From Scylla paramamosain (Eukaryota; Arthropoda; Malacostraca; Decapoda; Portunidae): DNA of 64,000 nucleotides. The stretch covers positions 8,711,178-8,775,177 of the forward strand of contig NC_087158.1 in NCBI RefSeq assembly GCF_035594125.1, written 5' to 3'. This document shows positions 22,813 to 35,218 of the stretch, in pieces (the stretch's first letter is position 1; each line of letters opens with the position of its first letter). The notes under the pieces are model-generated. The model ran no database searches. It was not told the DNA's origin and was given only the letters and a program-made list of their open reading frames with translations. The position numbers were made by a program, and so were the translations under genes.

Positions 22813-23681
22813 AGTGCCACCTCACCGTCAGCGCAGTGCAGGTACGAGGTGCGGTTGATGGAAGGCCTTGCTGCATGACCATTGACAGCGGGGCTGAGCG
22901 CACCATCGTGCAGCGGAGGCTGGTAAGTGCTGAGTGGCTCCCGTGCACCGTGGACAGGCTGTGTGGAGTAACGGGGGACTGCATGCCGTTGCAAGGCCCA
23001 GTAGACGTTCGAATAAGTGTCGGCAGCGCGGAGGTGAACCTGCCCGTGTATGTTGCCGAGCTGGAGGAAGAGTGTCTGCTGGGTTACGACTACCTGAAGA
23101 AGACCAGGGCCTGCGTAGACTTTGGACGGAAGGTGATAAAGGTATGTGGATACGATGTGCCTTTCCTTCCGGAGGTCGGCCGGTCGGAGGTAGTGACGAC
23201 ACGGCGGATGCAGTTGGCCCCGCGCTCTGAGTGTCGAGTACAGTGTCGACTCGCACGGCCGATGCAGAGCACGGAGGGCCTAGTGGAACCAGCCAGCGAC
23301 TGTCGACTGGCTGACGGAGTGGCAGTCGGAAGGAGCCTCGTGCGAGCGGGGGAGAAGGTAGTCACTGTCTTACTGGCTAACTTCTCCGACGAGGCTCGCA
23401 ACATACCCGCCGGAACAGCGGTGGGCGAGTGCGTGGAGGTGCAGCGTGCCGAGGCACCGCCGCAGGGTGAGCGGCCGGCCGAGGGAGCCCCGCTGCCGAG
23501 CTTCCTGGAGGATCTAGCGACCCGGAGACAGCTGTCACCACCCCCAGCGAGCCAGAGGAGGCCGAGGCTGAGGAGTCAGGGGTGGGCGACGGCCGCGACT
23601 CAGAGCCAGCAGAGGAACCTCAGCCCACTCGGCCGCGCAGGGACAGACGCCGCCCACGGCGTTATGATGATTTTGTGTTGA
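22812..23681 (+). CDS. LTR-B protease, truncated pol
   Basis: An open frame in -1 register relative to gag, open across the gag stop, so it needs no start codon of its own. A Cys-rich linker ('CCVKCH') leads to the retropepsin: 'MTIDSGAER' with the DSG active site, 'VYVAELEEECLLGYDYL', and a long spacer with 'AGEKVVTVLLANFSDEARNI' and 'PAGTAVGECV'. 'PSFLEDLATR' is the usual approach to RT, but the frame then runs out in unrelated sequence ('QLSPPPASQRRP') and stops at 23681. The junction near 23515-23530 marks the deletion of RT, RNase H and integrase. The protease would cut gag. Confidence 0.82.
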   Translation, partial: KCHLTVSAVQVRGAVDGRPCCMTIDSGAERTIVQRRLVSAEWLPCTVDRLCGVTGDCMPLQGPVDVRISVGSAEVNLPVYVAELEEECLLGYDYLKKTRACVDFGRKVIKVCGYDVPFLPEVGRSEVVTTRRMQLAPRSECRVQCRLARPMQSTEGLVEPASDCRLADGVAVGRSLVRAGEKVVTVLLANFSDEARNIPAGTAVGECVEVQRAEAPPQGERPAEGAPLPSFLEDLATRRQLSPPPASQRRPRLRSQGWATAATQSQQRNLSPLGRAGTDAAHGVMMILC

Positions 23682-23704
23682 TTGACTCTGAGGGAGAAAT
23701 ATAA
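23525..23704 (+). pseudogene. LTR-B pol C-terminal tail remnant
   Basis: After the deletion junction a second frame, shifted by -1 from protease, reads 'TAVTTPSEPEEAEAEESG' and 'TRPRRDRRRPRRYDDFVL' and ends at TAA 23702-23704. Such a basic, Pro/Arg-rich end with 'RRYDDFVL' is typical of the integrase C-terminal tail in Gypsy elements. This fixes the extent of the deletion: from just after protease to the last ~60 codons of pol, with a frame shift at the join. Confidence 0.65.
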
Positions 23705-23729
23705 GGAGAGGCAAGGTCGGGTCGACCTT

Positions 23730-23748
23730 TTTGTAAAGGAGGGGGTGA
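23730..23748 (+). promoter_or_regulatory. Polypurine tract of LTR-B
   Basis: The run 'aaaggagggggtga' immediately upstream of the 3' LTR is the expected primer site for plus-strand cDNA synthesis. Confidence 0.75.
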
Positions 23749-24217
23749 TGTAACGCCCGGGTATTATTGTTGTTTAGTCTAAGTTGCCTTTATTTCTTTC
23801 TGTGGGATTGAGTGTGTGACGTGCGTGTGTGTGTGTCAGCTGTGCCTGGTGTCTGGCAGTGGTGCATGGATGGCGGGAGAGAAGTCGCGTGACTGCAGTG
23901 ACTGGGCAGTGTGTTGTTGGCCCCGCTCTGGATAACTTGTCTTTGCGTGTCCTCCGTGCCGAGTGCCTGTTGCGTGAGCCTGAAGAGTTTGACTGTCCCT
24001 GCCTGTGTCTGTAACTGCCTGTAACTAACGGAACTAGTAAAGGAAGAAAGTGTTGCCCACTGTTTGTCTACCCGCTCTGTCTGGCTGTGCGTGAATCACG
24101 TGGGACGTGGTACCCTTAGCATCTCTTGTCTAGCCTGCTGGTGTTCCCGAGTGCTGTCCTGACTGTCGGGGAATTGTGGGCGTCTACGGGAGTGCTGAGG
24201 TTTGTGCTTTCGTAACA
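23749..24217 (+). repeat. LTR-B 3' LTR
   Basis: 469 bp and, read by eye, identical to 20742-21210. It is followed by ATAC and then the LINE-B frame. Confidence 0.92.
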
Positions 24218-26517
24218 ATACAAACACGAAAGGCCGCCAGATACACACACTGATACACAATAGAACATTACAACACAGGGGACCTAACTTTCCAACATTT
24301 TATACACAAGGAAGGGGCACAACACCAGACATAATACTCACCAACTACAGGACACATCACAACATACATATTACACCTGGCCCTCTCACTTCCAGTGATC
24401 ATATTTCTATTTTACTCACCATTTCATCATCACCCATTTTAATACCAGCTCCAAAAAAACCGAATCTAAAACAGGCGGATTGGGAAAACTTTAAAAAACA
24501 TATTAATGATAATATAGCAGATGCTAATCTGAATCTTACTGAAATAGAAAATATAGACAATGCAATAGAAAACTGGCATAACACAATTGATAATGCCATT
24601 AAAAATCATATCCCATTCACTAATCACCGACAATTACCTGCCCCTAAATTAACCGAAGAAACTAAACTCACAATAATTAGGTTCAATGCACTCAGACAAC
24701 ACTCACAACAATACGGCTGGGACATAAATCATTACAGACTGTACAGAACATTGCAAAATACCCTAGAAGCGAGGATGATAGAAGAAAGTAACAAAAATTG
24801 GCATAATTTATTAGAAGAAGTATCCGCCACATACAAAAACCCAGGTATCTTCTGGAAGAAAATAAAAGTGATCACTGGAAATAACATTCCCGAACCTGAA
24901 TATCTCCTGAACTATAACAACACTAAAATATACAAAACAGAAGAAAAGGAAGAGCTACACAGACAACACTGGTCGCAAATATTTGAAGAGGAGGCAGAGG
25001 ATGAAGAAGAAGAAAGTGAAGAAATATACCAATTTTTACAAAACAACCTAGACAGAATATCCCCCTACGATAACACTGACACATCACGTCTAGGAACCTG
25101 CGCTCTTGACACACAAATAACACCTGAGGAAGTAGGAAATGTGATTAAAAATATTAAGAAATCCAGTCCAGGACAAAGTGGGATAAACAAAACGATCCTC
25201 CAAGCACTTCCTGATAAAGCCATCACAAGACTTACACACATTTATAATAACACCATCTCTGCAGGCTATTTTCCTGACACATGGAAAAAGGCCATAGTCC
25301 GGTTAATACCTAAACAAGGAAAAACTCCACACAAAACTGAAAACTACAGACCTATATCGCTGCTGGAGGTACCTGGAAAAATTTTAGAACGTATCATCAA
25401 TAGCAGACTGAGGAGACACCTAGAATTAAACAATAAATATAACAATAACCAGTTTGGATTTAGAGAGGGCATAGGCACAACACATGCACTTGCAATCATA
25501 ACTGAACAAATAGCACAGAACAAAGGAGACCGAGAACAATGTCAAATTATATTCAGAGACGTAACCAAAGCATTCGACAAAGTTTGGCACATAGGATTAA
25601 AGTTTAAGATTTTACATCAGCAACTTCCTACCACTATTGAAAAATTACTTTGTGACTTCCTTGATGATAGAACAGCAGCATTAAAAATAGACAACTACAT
25701 TGGACCTTCCTTCGAGCTGGCTTCAGGAGTTCCACAAGGGAGTGTACTGTCGCCAACACTCTATACCATCTTCACAAACGATCTGGAAGCATCAGATAGA
25801 AATTTAAATATATGCTACGCTGATGACATAACCCAAATCACTGGATATAAAGGCAAATCTAAAAACATATTAAACAGGCAAACAGAAAGAGAAATACTGA
25901 AAGTAAATGATTTCGAGAAAAAATGGAGAATTAAAACCAACTTAACAAAATTCACTCCTCTACACCTTGGTGCCAGAATCACTAACCCACTTATTATAGA
26001 CGAAGATCCCATAGAATTCAAATCTGAAGGTAAATGTCTAGGACTACTTATTACAATCAACAGGTATAACAAACATATTCAAGACAGAAATAATAAGGCC
26101 TTAGCAGCACTTAAAAAACTGTACAGACTACAACACATGCCAGAAAAGATAAAAATTCACCTAGTGAAGGCTCTAGTACTACCAATACTAGAGTACCCAC
26201 CAATACCCACTCATGCACTTAGCCAAACACAAGTCAGCAAACTACAAAAAATTCAAAATAAAGCATTAAGATTTGCCATCAACCAACGATACCCATATAC
26301 TATGAATAGAATGCAAATCCATCAATACACAAAAACGCTACCACTAAACATCAAACTACAAGAAAGAGCTAAAAGGGTATGGGATAGACTAGAAGACTTA
26401 CAACACCACACATTAACTAAACTCAAAGAAAACAGAGAGAATATTCAGAATTACAACAGAAATTTCCCTAGTAGCCTAAGTCGCTATGACGCCACTCCAA
26501 ACCCAAAATACTATTAA
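24218..26517 (+). pseudogene. LINE-B copy 1, endonuclease end and reverse transcriptase
   Basis: About 765 codons without a stop, continuing the endonuclease at 20230-20741 in the same register. The endonuclease ends with 'TPDIILTNYRTH' and 'SSDHISILLTIS' (the SDH motif). A linker with acidic run (EEEAEDEEEESEE) leads to RT: 'GINKTILQALPDK', 'TWKKAIVRLIPKQGKTPHK', 'ENYRPISLLEVPGKI', 'RDVTKAFDKVWHIGL' (first Asp), 'ASGVPQGSVLSPTLYTIFTN', and 'NICYADDITQITG' with the catalytic YADD. The thumb and C-terminal region end at TAA 26515-26517. Only the LTR-B insertion interrupts the frame, so this ORF2 was probably intact until then. The clade is jockey/I-like by motif, not precisely assigned. Confidence 0.88.
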
Positions 26518-27136
26518 TTCGAAACACACTTACCTGTAGATACGATAACCACACTTACCTGTAGCAAAACCAACATCAGTAGTACGGACACCTGAAAAGA
26601 AAAACAAAACATTAAAATCAACACACAAAAAAACACATAAGAACACTTACGGTATGGGGATAATGGGGTCGTTCTTCCTTTGCACTGCGCCCTGAGTTGC
26701 CGGGTCGGGGGAGCCGTTGAGCTCGGTAGTGAGAAGCAAGGAGGCTTCCCGTGGCCGGCCCCCTCCCCCGGCAAGGGGTGGTGTAGCCCAGCTCTGTTAG
26801 CGGTCATCTGGCAGCGGTGAGAGGTAGAACAGGGCCCCGTATCAACTCAACTCTTCCTCTGTAAGACAGAATAAATATAAAGCAATCTTTTTGACAGGGA
26901 CGATGATGGTTTAGCTGGGTTTTGCTTAAAATTAATAGTAAAGAAATAAAAATGCCTAATACACACACAAAAATAAAAGAGTGCAGCCTCTTCACAAAAA
27001 AATAAAATACAATATATATACAATAAGAATAGCAAAGTGGTCTGCCCACAAACTTTTACTCTAATTCTTTCCTTCACTTTCTTTCTTTTCTTCTATCTGT
27101 CCAATCTCTTACTCTTCCCCGTCTTTCTGTAAAAAA
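26518..27136 (+). mobile_element. LINE-B 3' untranslated region and tail
   Basis: A non-coding 620 bp after the ORF2 stop, with GC-rich islands ('ggccggccccctcccccgg') and an A-rich end followed by a (GAAA)-like tail. The same sequence, inverted, makes up 35168-35912, where its last base is followed by a long A-tail. This fixes the 3' end at ~27133. Confidence 0.85.
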
Positions 27137-27411
27137 GAAAGAAGAAAGAAAGAATAAACAGAGAATACCCAGGCTAAATTTCCTTTGCCAGAGCTACACA
27201 GTAATGACACTGAAGATGTTACCCTTCAAGGACTAAACACTGCTATGACCAAGTCGAAGTTGAGAGCCTAAACTTCTCGCTTGAGCAACTTACGGGCGGC
27301 CAAGTAGCACCTCACCTTCGCTACAAGGGCGGGTGGGCCTCAAAAATATTAGTTGTTTCTTAGTATGCCGTAATACTAAATAGTCTGAAAACCACTGATC
27401 CAGGAAGTGAC
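27137..27411. other. Unassigned spacer
   Basis: Unique-looking sequence between LINE-B and the TTAA-flanked MITE. No frame, splice signal or repeat was noted beyond an A/G-rich start. Confidence 0.5.
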
Positions 27412-27415
27412 TTAA

Positions 27416-28157
27416 GACTTATTTCACAGTCGCTTCCTGTTGTTGTGATCGTTACCAATGAATGTTGATATCTATCACCAATAACAAATCCGACTTCACA
27501 GACGTTTTTCCACGGCGTTGTTTGTTTAGATCCTTAACAGAAATTGGAACCTTTCGTAACGCTGGCTTAGGAGTTGTTGGGCCTTTCCAATGGAGCTTAC
27601 CAGTGCATTTATTTTTTTTTTTTTTTTTGCAAATGTCACAAATTATTATCCTCTTGTACTTGTATTACTTCCTAAATTGTATATTAAAATTATTCAAAAA
27701 TACAACATTTTGTACCCTACGATAGTAATATGATAAAGTTAAGAAGAATCTGGATGGCGGCGTGTATTCACTTCGCCAGCTGTTGAAAACTTCACTACCT
27801 GTCACCCTTATTTCATCTATACCTCCTTGGTTAAAAACTGTAATAATCCTCACATACGCATAGGGTGTATGAAATTTTTCACATAAGAATCTGCAAAATA
27901 TATTTAAATTTTCCATGCCTTTCTCTCTCTCTTTTAGTGCTGGCGTGGTTCTTTTGTCATGAAATGACTCATGTTGTCTAATAAGGGGGCTCCGGCATAC
28001 CAACATTACCGAATCAGAGGTACCAGGTTGGGGATCACCGAAACCACAGAAACAACGCCTTTGAAATCGGATCGAGGTGTTGGTAATACCTGTTAACAGG
28101 CATTGCTTGAGAACGCTCTTGCTTGAGAACGTTACCAAGCGACTGTGAAATCGGCCC
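27416..28157. mobile_element. piggyBac-like MITE with TTAA target sites
   Basis: A 742-bp block is flanked on both sides by TTAA (27412-27415 and 28158-28161). Its ends share the inverted 15-mer ATTTCACAGTCGCTT (27421-27435 against 28137-28151), set 5 and 6 bases inside the TTAA sites. TTAA target duplication is the hallmark of piggyBac elements. No transposase is encoded; a 157-codon minus-strand frame inside has no recognisable domain. A T-run lies at 27609-27627, and the right side has a short internal repeat ('gcttgagaacg' twice). Confidence 0.65.
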
Positions 28158-29000
28158 TTAATTCAGTTCGAAAGCGGCAGCGCGAGTGGGCAAGGAATGG
28201 GAATGAGAGCGCATGAGGTCAGTCAGGTGAGAAAAAGAGGCCAGATACAGATCGCTGGTTGCACAAGCAAATTCCTGGATGAGATGGTTGCGGAAGGAAG
28301 AATAAAAAAGATAAAAATTAATAAAAAAAAAATAAAACTCCTCGAGACAAGCGCCAGCAGGGGTTAGTGTGCCGCATGACATGAGCGAGCGGATGAAAGT
28401 AACCTTATCTCGGGAAGAGAGGGAAAAAGGAGAAAGAGCATCAGAGATACAAAATAGAAAGGTGAACACAGAGTAATTAAGGTCGTCACCAGTCCAGAAA
28501 GGCACGGAATTCGCTGGGGGGAAGAAAGAAGCAACAGAAGGGAGGAGAGAAGTTTGGGAGCTGGTTTCGGTGGAAGACATGCCGCAGTTGAGGGAGAAGG
28601 GGGACAACGAAGAACGAGTGTGAGACCTGAACGAGTGTGAGGCGGTGAGGTGTTAGCCGGAACACGGGACATACAAAATGAAAGGGGTTAACACCACGGG
28701 AGAAAGAGGAAAGAGATAAAGGCAACAAACAAAAATAATGAGGGAGAGGGAAAAGAAAAAAAAAATGTAGTGTTCTGGAACTGTGTTTGTTTTGTACTTT
28801 ACCGCCGACGAGATGAAACAGAGGGTGGGGCCTCAGCGAAGAGGCAGCCAGAGGAAGCGAAGTTGCGGGATGTACAGAAAGGCACGTCGACGAGGACCAG
28901 ACAGAAGAGTGGCGTCGTAGTGAGGCAGAAGCAAGGATTCTACACAAGAGAATATACTGACTCAATGGGAGAGCTGGAGGAAGTGACTAGTGATTTTAGA
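28158..29000. other. Unassigned, moderately GC-rich region
   Basis: It contains purine-rich stretches ('gggaagagagggaaaaagg') that leave long but featureless frames on the minus strand (28158-28965, Ser/Leu/Pro-rich), which I do not regard as genes. CpGs are more frequent than in the flanks. Confidence 0.4.
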
Positions 29001-29200
29001 TAACAACAGATGGCGCGCCGGTCGCCACCGGCGCCACCAGGGGGAGGCTTTACCAGGAGAGTAGTGAACGTTACCCGGATTCAAAAAATGGCTCCCTGTA
29101 CAAGCAAATATGATTGTTGTACTTGTGGCGAAAAGAAGAGTTACTCTGCACGAGGTGAAACTTCATTTATTCTCCACTGACGCCAGAAGGTACGTGTGAA
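29000..29200 (+). promoter_or_regulatory. GC-rich patch, possible promoter or first exon
   Basis: A short GC/CpG-rich segment in an AT-rich setting. It includes 'agatggcgcgcc' (YY1/Pho-like), a hairpin at 29015-29034, and 'CCACCAGGGGGAGG' at 29034-29047. A good splice donor 'CAGAAG|GTACGTGTG' lies at ~29190. A short frame starts at 29089 ('MAPCTSKYDCCTCGEKKSY') but stops before the donor. It could be a 5' untranslated exon of a gene whose other exons were not found. Confidence 0.3.
29015..29047 (+). promoter_or_regulatory. Hairpin adjoining CTCF-like motif
   Basis: 'gcgccggt' and 'accggcgc' are perfect inverted arms around CGCC. The next 14 bases, CCACCAGGGGGAGG, match the vertebrate CTCF core CCASYAGRKGGCRS at 13 of 14 positions. 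Binding is not shown by sequence alone, and arthropod CTCF prefers a related motif. Confidence 0.3.
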
Positions 29201-29800
29201 AGGCTAGTGACATGTTGACCGAGGTAATGTTGTCCAAATTCAGATGAAATAAAAGGCAGTGTAAATAAGGAGAACACTGTCACGTCCGAGAACTTTTCTT
29301 TTGTCATCTTTAGTCACTTGTTATCAAATCCTGTAGGCTTTATTTCTTGCCCTTAAACGATAGATATTTGTTATGTGGACAGCTGTAGGGATTAGACAAG
29401 TTAATACTGAACTTTCTGCTGGTGTGGCTTAAATATTGTGTTGGCACATGTTGGCCGCATTGTTGGTGTCATTAAGGAGGTTAGGCATGATAATATTAAC
29501 AGTAATGTTCTGCTGGTGTTGGCAGAACAGTGGTGTTTACTGTTGAAGGCACAGTTCCTTCTGGCATGCGTGACACATACTATTGGCTGAGTTACCGTCT
29601 CTTGAAGATTATTATTCTACTCCATCTTCTTGTCTTGTGCCGTGGTCCGCCTAATGCCTTGCAACGCTTCACTGTCTCCTGGCTGTGGGCAAAATTGTGT
29701 ACTACATGGCGTGACCAGTAGAGTAAGAAAAAAAATAAAAACTTATTGGTTATATTTGCATAACATTATTTTCTTTACAAAATTGCTGCAGCAATTTTGT
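29200..29800. other. Unassigned spacer
   Basis: Nothing recognised apart from a run of A at 29729-29740. There is a short plus-strand frame at 29530-29721 without known motifs. Confidence 0.4.
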
Positions 29801-29879
29801 CTTTGTTAGATGTTGTAACTCCACATTGACCAAAAATAGAAACAAAAACACTGATGTGTTAGTTTGTTGGAAATATTAG

Positions 29880-30056
29880 TCTCTTCAGCATGCATTTCTT
29901 TGTCATTAATCAGCCATCTTTCTAAAATGCTAATTTCTTCAGGGGTGTGAAATGGCTCCATCCTCTCAGTACCACTTGAGAGGAACTCATATACTGCAGG
30001 GTCCCCTGTGATACCAAGAGGCAGCTGCTCAGTGATGCAGTCATACGTGCTGCAGG
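29880..30056 (-). other. Putative exon, unknown protein
   Basis: On the minus strand an acceptor-like 'atctcacctgcag' at ~30056 precedes an open frame reading 'TYDCITEQLPLGITGDPAVY', 'EFLSSGTERMEPFHTPEE', 'ISILERWLINDKE'. The frame looks protein-like (balanced composition, predicted helices) and is unlike the low-complexity frames nearby. I do not recognise the family. No clear donor was seen before the frame runs into A/T-rich sequence. Confidence 0.3.
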
Positions 30057-30319
30057 TGAGATATCTCTTCACTTACTAATAAATAAAACAACGTGCCTTA
30101 TGCATTATGTCAATTGAAAAAAAAAAAAGAATATTATTTATATAGCAGTGGAACATTTATAATAACCTAAATTATGCTGATTATAATTTTCTTAAATAAT
30201 AAGCCAAATTATGCTGATTATATTTTTCTTATTATTTTTTTGTAAAGGCTGCTTTTCTATAGATGCCTGTAAGAAACAGGACACACATTTATCTGGATAA
30301 ATTGTACCCTGTACTGTTT

Positions 30320-30418
30320 TCTATCTGTCTGTCTATGCATGCATCTATCTACTTATATCTATATCCATCTATCAATCTATCTATATGTCTGTCTATCTAT
30401 CTTTCTGTCTATATAAGT
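30320..30418. repeat. (TATC)n-type microsatellite
   Basis: Interrupted 'tctatctatcta' and 'tgtctgtcta' tetranucleotide repeats. Confidence 0.9.
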
Positions 30419-30459
30419 TACATACTGCCTGAGGTTATAGATGCTCCAGAACTGTAAAA

Positions 30460-33216
30460 TATGGACCCAATTTCAACATACTGCCTCTCAGTCACAGTAA
30501 CTACAGCAAGACCAGAGGATTGCAAACATATGTAACATAGAGTCATGTACTAGATATTGCCTGCATTTCTCAAAGAGATCATGGCTGCCATTTGTTCAGC
30601 TACCATTTATTACTGTCAAACATACTGTTGGCAAGTTACAGTTACTGGAACAAAGTCATGTTTCATACTGCTTAATGTTGTTTACAGTGAAACTGAAGAT
30701 TTATTTTTTTCCTGCTAATGTGATAACTATTACGGATGATACCAACAAAAGCCACACACTATAAGATTCCTCATCCCAATTTCTTGTCTAGAGGAGGACT
30801 TCTTGCTACATAGAAATCTTGGTGAGGTAGGATTTACTGAAAGTGTTGTAATGCCCTTTCATATCTTTCAGGGCTCACTCCCTTCTTATTGATCACTTGT
30901 TTCCACTATTTGAAGGGGGAGGGGGGCATTTGGTATTCCTAAAGGTAGAGTTTTATAGGTTTCTGCAAGGGATTTTTGGTTTATACCTGATGATGATAAC
31001 AAATATCATTTTCATAATTCTTTAGAAAATGCTTATTGCATGCAATTACGAATGATTTTCTAAGAATTCAGTGACATTAGTAATTATGTATTAACAAGAT
31101 TTAATTTGAAGTGTTTACAGAAGAATTAAATGTATTATCATCTTAATAACCTCATTCTTTAGCTCTCGGTATTGAATCTTCGAAAACTTCCTTACTTTGA
31201 AAATAGGGGCACCAAGTACAGTACTGAGGAAAGGTGGTACAGTTTGGGAACCACTGCCATAGACAGATAGGTAAACTGTATAGTACAGATAAATAGCAGG
31301 CACTACTTTTTAGTGATTTTATCAGTATCTAAAATCGATGATTACTCTATTTGTTGTGTATTTCTAAATACTATTACAGATGTCATTGCTTGGGGACACT
31401 ATTCTATGAGTGGAATGTCACATTTCTCTCTTCTTAGTCCATGTTATCAATTGTTGTATCTCTTTAAAGTCATTTTTATCCACCTATTTTTTTTTCTTCT
31501 TTTTTTTTATTCACTCATAAATACTCTTAAAGATCCTATCTTGTTTTTTTCTTTTAAGGGCTTATATATTTTTTTCTGTTATTCTACTTTTAGTGTACAG
31601 TATTTTCAAAATAGTTTGGTGTGTTCTTCCTTACACTTTTCCAAGACTCTCCTTCCCAAATATATGATTTCTCTTATTCCCATATGATTTATATTCTACT
31701 CAATTTTTATGAAAAAAAAATAATGATATATTATTATACTTATGTACTGACATTTAATATAAATGCCTAGTGGAGGAATGAGATTAAGATAGCAACTGTT
31801 GGGACAGTTTAAGATGTCAGTGTACACAATGAATAATGTATGTGCATCTTACAGGATGTTCCACAAATGAACACCTAGGTCTCCCAAGCTTCAAAATCCT
31901 GCAGTTTTTTTTACTGAGGATGGATTATCAGAATTAATGAATCATGAAGACATCCTACTCGATCATGGTAGGCAGATGTGGGAGGTGGTGGCCGGCAGGA
32001 ACACTGCTGCCTCTAGTTATGGGGCATTAAGTTGTCTCACCTAAACCACACACTGAGCATCAGTTGTTACTAGCCTAGCCATGGCATAAATCCCTGTTAT
32101 ATGACCAGGTTCTAGACACAATTGCCCTAATATGTTTTTCAGCAGCTCTTGTGAGATAGTCAACTGGTGTCCTGTGAAACACTATCACGGTTAGCCCTTT
32201 GCAGAGTTTTTAGGAACAGATGTCAGTACATACATAGATGCAGCGTCAGTCAAGAAAGCTACTTAGCGTGCAGTGATTTTGTATCTTTGGATCACTAATG
32301 ATTGCTTACCTCCTTGGTCTCAAATTTATTAGCATGTGATTTTTTTTTTTAACTATAACATTAGGAAAATACTACTTTTACCCAATGCTTTATCAATTTG
32401 GCTTAGAAAATTTAGTTTTTATTGTATTTCAAGAAAAGACTACACTCCAGGTATAATGAAGTAATGCGTTATCTGTCCTCTGACGTGGGAAATCATGTAA
32501 AGAACTTGTGCCCCCAAGATGTGAGGAACGACATAGGCCTCCGTTAGATTATATAAATTTGTGTCCCTTAGAACATGGATTGCTCATTAATTGCATTAGT
32601 GCTTGCTTCATATAAGGAAATGCATTGCCAGTAACACTGCATATGGCTGGATGAACTCAATAAGGTGAAGTGTGTTTATTTTATTTATTTTTGTTTTTAA
32701 TATGCAATGCACAACAGCTTTTGGGCATGTGCCCTGCTATTTCAGCTTAACATTACTATACATAAAACCTTTTATATGGAGGTGTTAATTGTTGCTTTAA
32801 TGACAGAGTATGTGTGCCATGTGATAATATGGTCTTAGGTGTGTGTTCTGTACTTAATGTGTGGATTCATGAAAGTGATTCTATCTTAATGACAGTATCT
32901 CTTAAAAATATGTAAAGATCGGGTTCTTTAAGATCCTTTTTCTTCTTCTATGATGATAATTACATTGTGTAGCACGATTCTTTGTCCTTGGGTAACAACT
33001 GTTATTTTCTATTTGCTTATGCCTAGGAAACACCGATATTAATTTCTAACTTAGCTTTTGTGGCCAGGATAATAATATTTATGAACTTTACCTATTCACA
33101 TTGGTAAAAAGTAGCGAATCTGAACTCTCATTTGCACAAAAGTAGAAACAAAACAACATATAATACAAAAGTAGCATTTATTTATTCCAGGATTACACAA
33201 GTGAGACAATAAAACA
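30460..33216. other. Unassigned AT-rich sequence
   Basis: About 2.7 kb with no convincing gene. A splice-acceptor-like 'gcatcttacag' at ~31856 is followed by only a short open frame. T-runs occur at 31490-31510 and 32340-32350. A 124-codon frame at 31313-31687 is Phe/Leu/Ser-rich and T-driven, so it is not considered coding. Confidence 0.4.
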
Positions 33217-35106
<1,890 letters not shown>

Positions 35107-35166
35107 ATATCAATGACAAGTGACGACTTATTTGCTCTGTGATGGCTAGAAGTAAACTGATCTGTT

Positions 35167-35167
<1 letters not shown>

Positions 35168-35218
<51 letters not shown>

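Larger units (their letters stand above)
20742..24217 (+). mobile_element. LTR-B, gag-pro-only LTR retrotransposon
   Basis: A 3476-bp element with two 469-bp LTRs (20742-21210 and 23749-24217) that appear identical. The LTRs start TGTAAC and end GTAACA, and the element is flanked by ATAC at 20738-20741 and 24218-24221. A primer-binding site for tRNA-Leu follows the 5' LTR and a purine tract precedes the 3' LTR. It encodes gag and protease, then jumps to what looks like the extreme C-terminus of pol; RT, RNase H and integrase are deleted. Length of insert plus one target duplication is a multiple of three, consistent with the uninterrupted LINE-B register on both sides. The high GC contrasts sharply with its AT-rich host LINE. 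Identical LTRs mean very recent insertion, probably mobilised in trans. Confidence 0.92.

Noticed and set aside
21253..23404. Several minus-strand and alternative-frame open stretches over LTR-B gag and protease.
   Set aside because: They are shadows of a GC-rich coding region. The plus-strand gag and protease carry the recognisable motifs.
26514..27077. Short frames shared between 26514-27077 and 35269-35832.
   Set aside because: They are repeated only because both are copies of the LINE-B 3' UTR. No motif is present.
27665..28138. A 157-codon minus-strand frame.
   Set aside because: It lies inside the TTAA-flanked MITE, runs across its subterminal repeat and shows no known motif. It is more likely a chance frame.
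28158..28965. Long minus-strand frames rich in Ser, Leu, Pro and Phe.
   Set aside because: They result from purine-rich plus-strand sequence, overlap each other in different frames and contain no domain.
31313..31687. A 124-codon plus-strand frame rich in Phe, Leu and Ser.
   Set aside because: It is driven by T-rich sequence, with no splice context or known domain.
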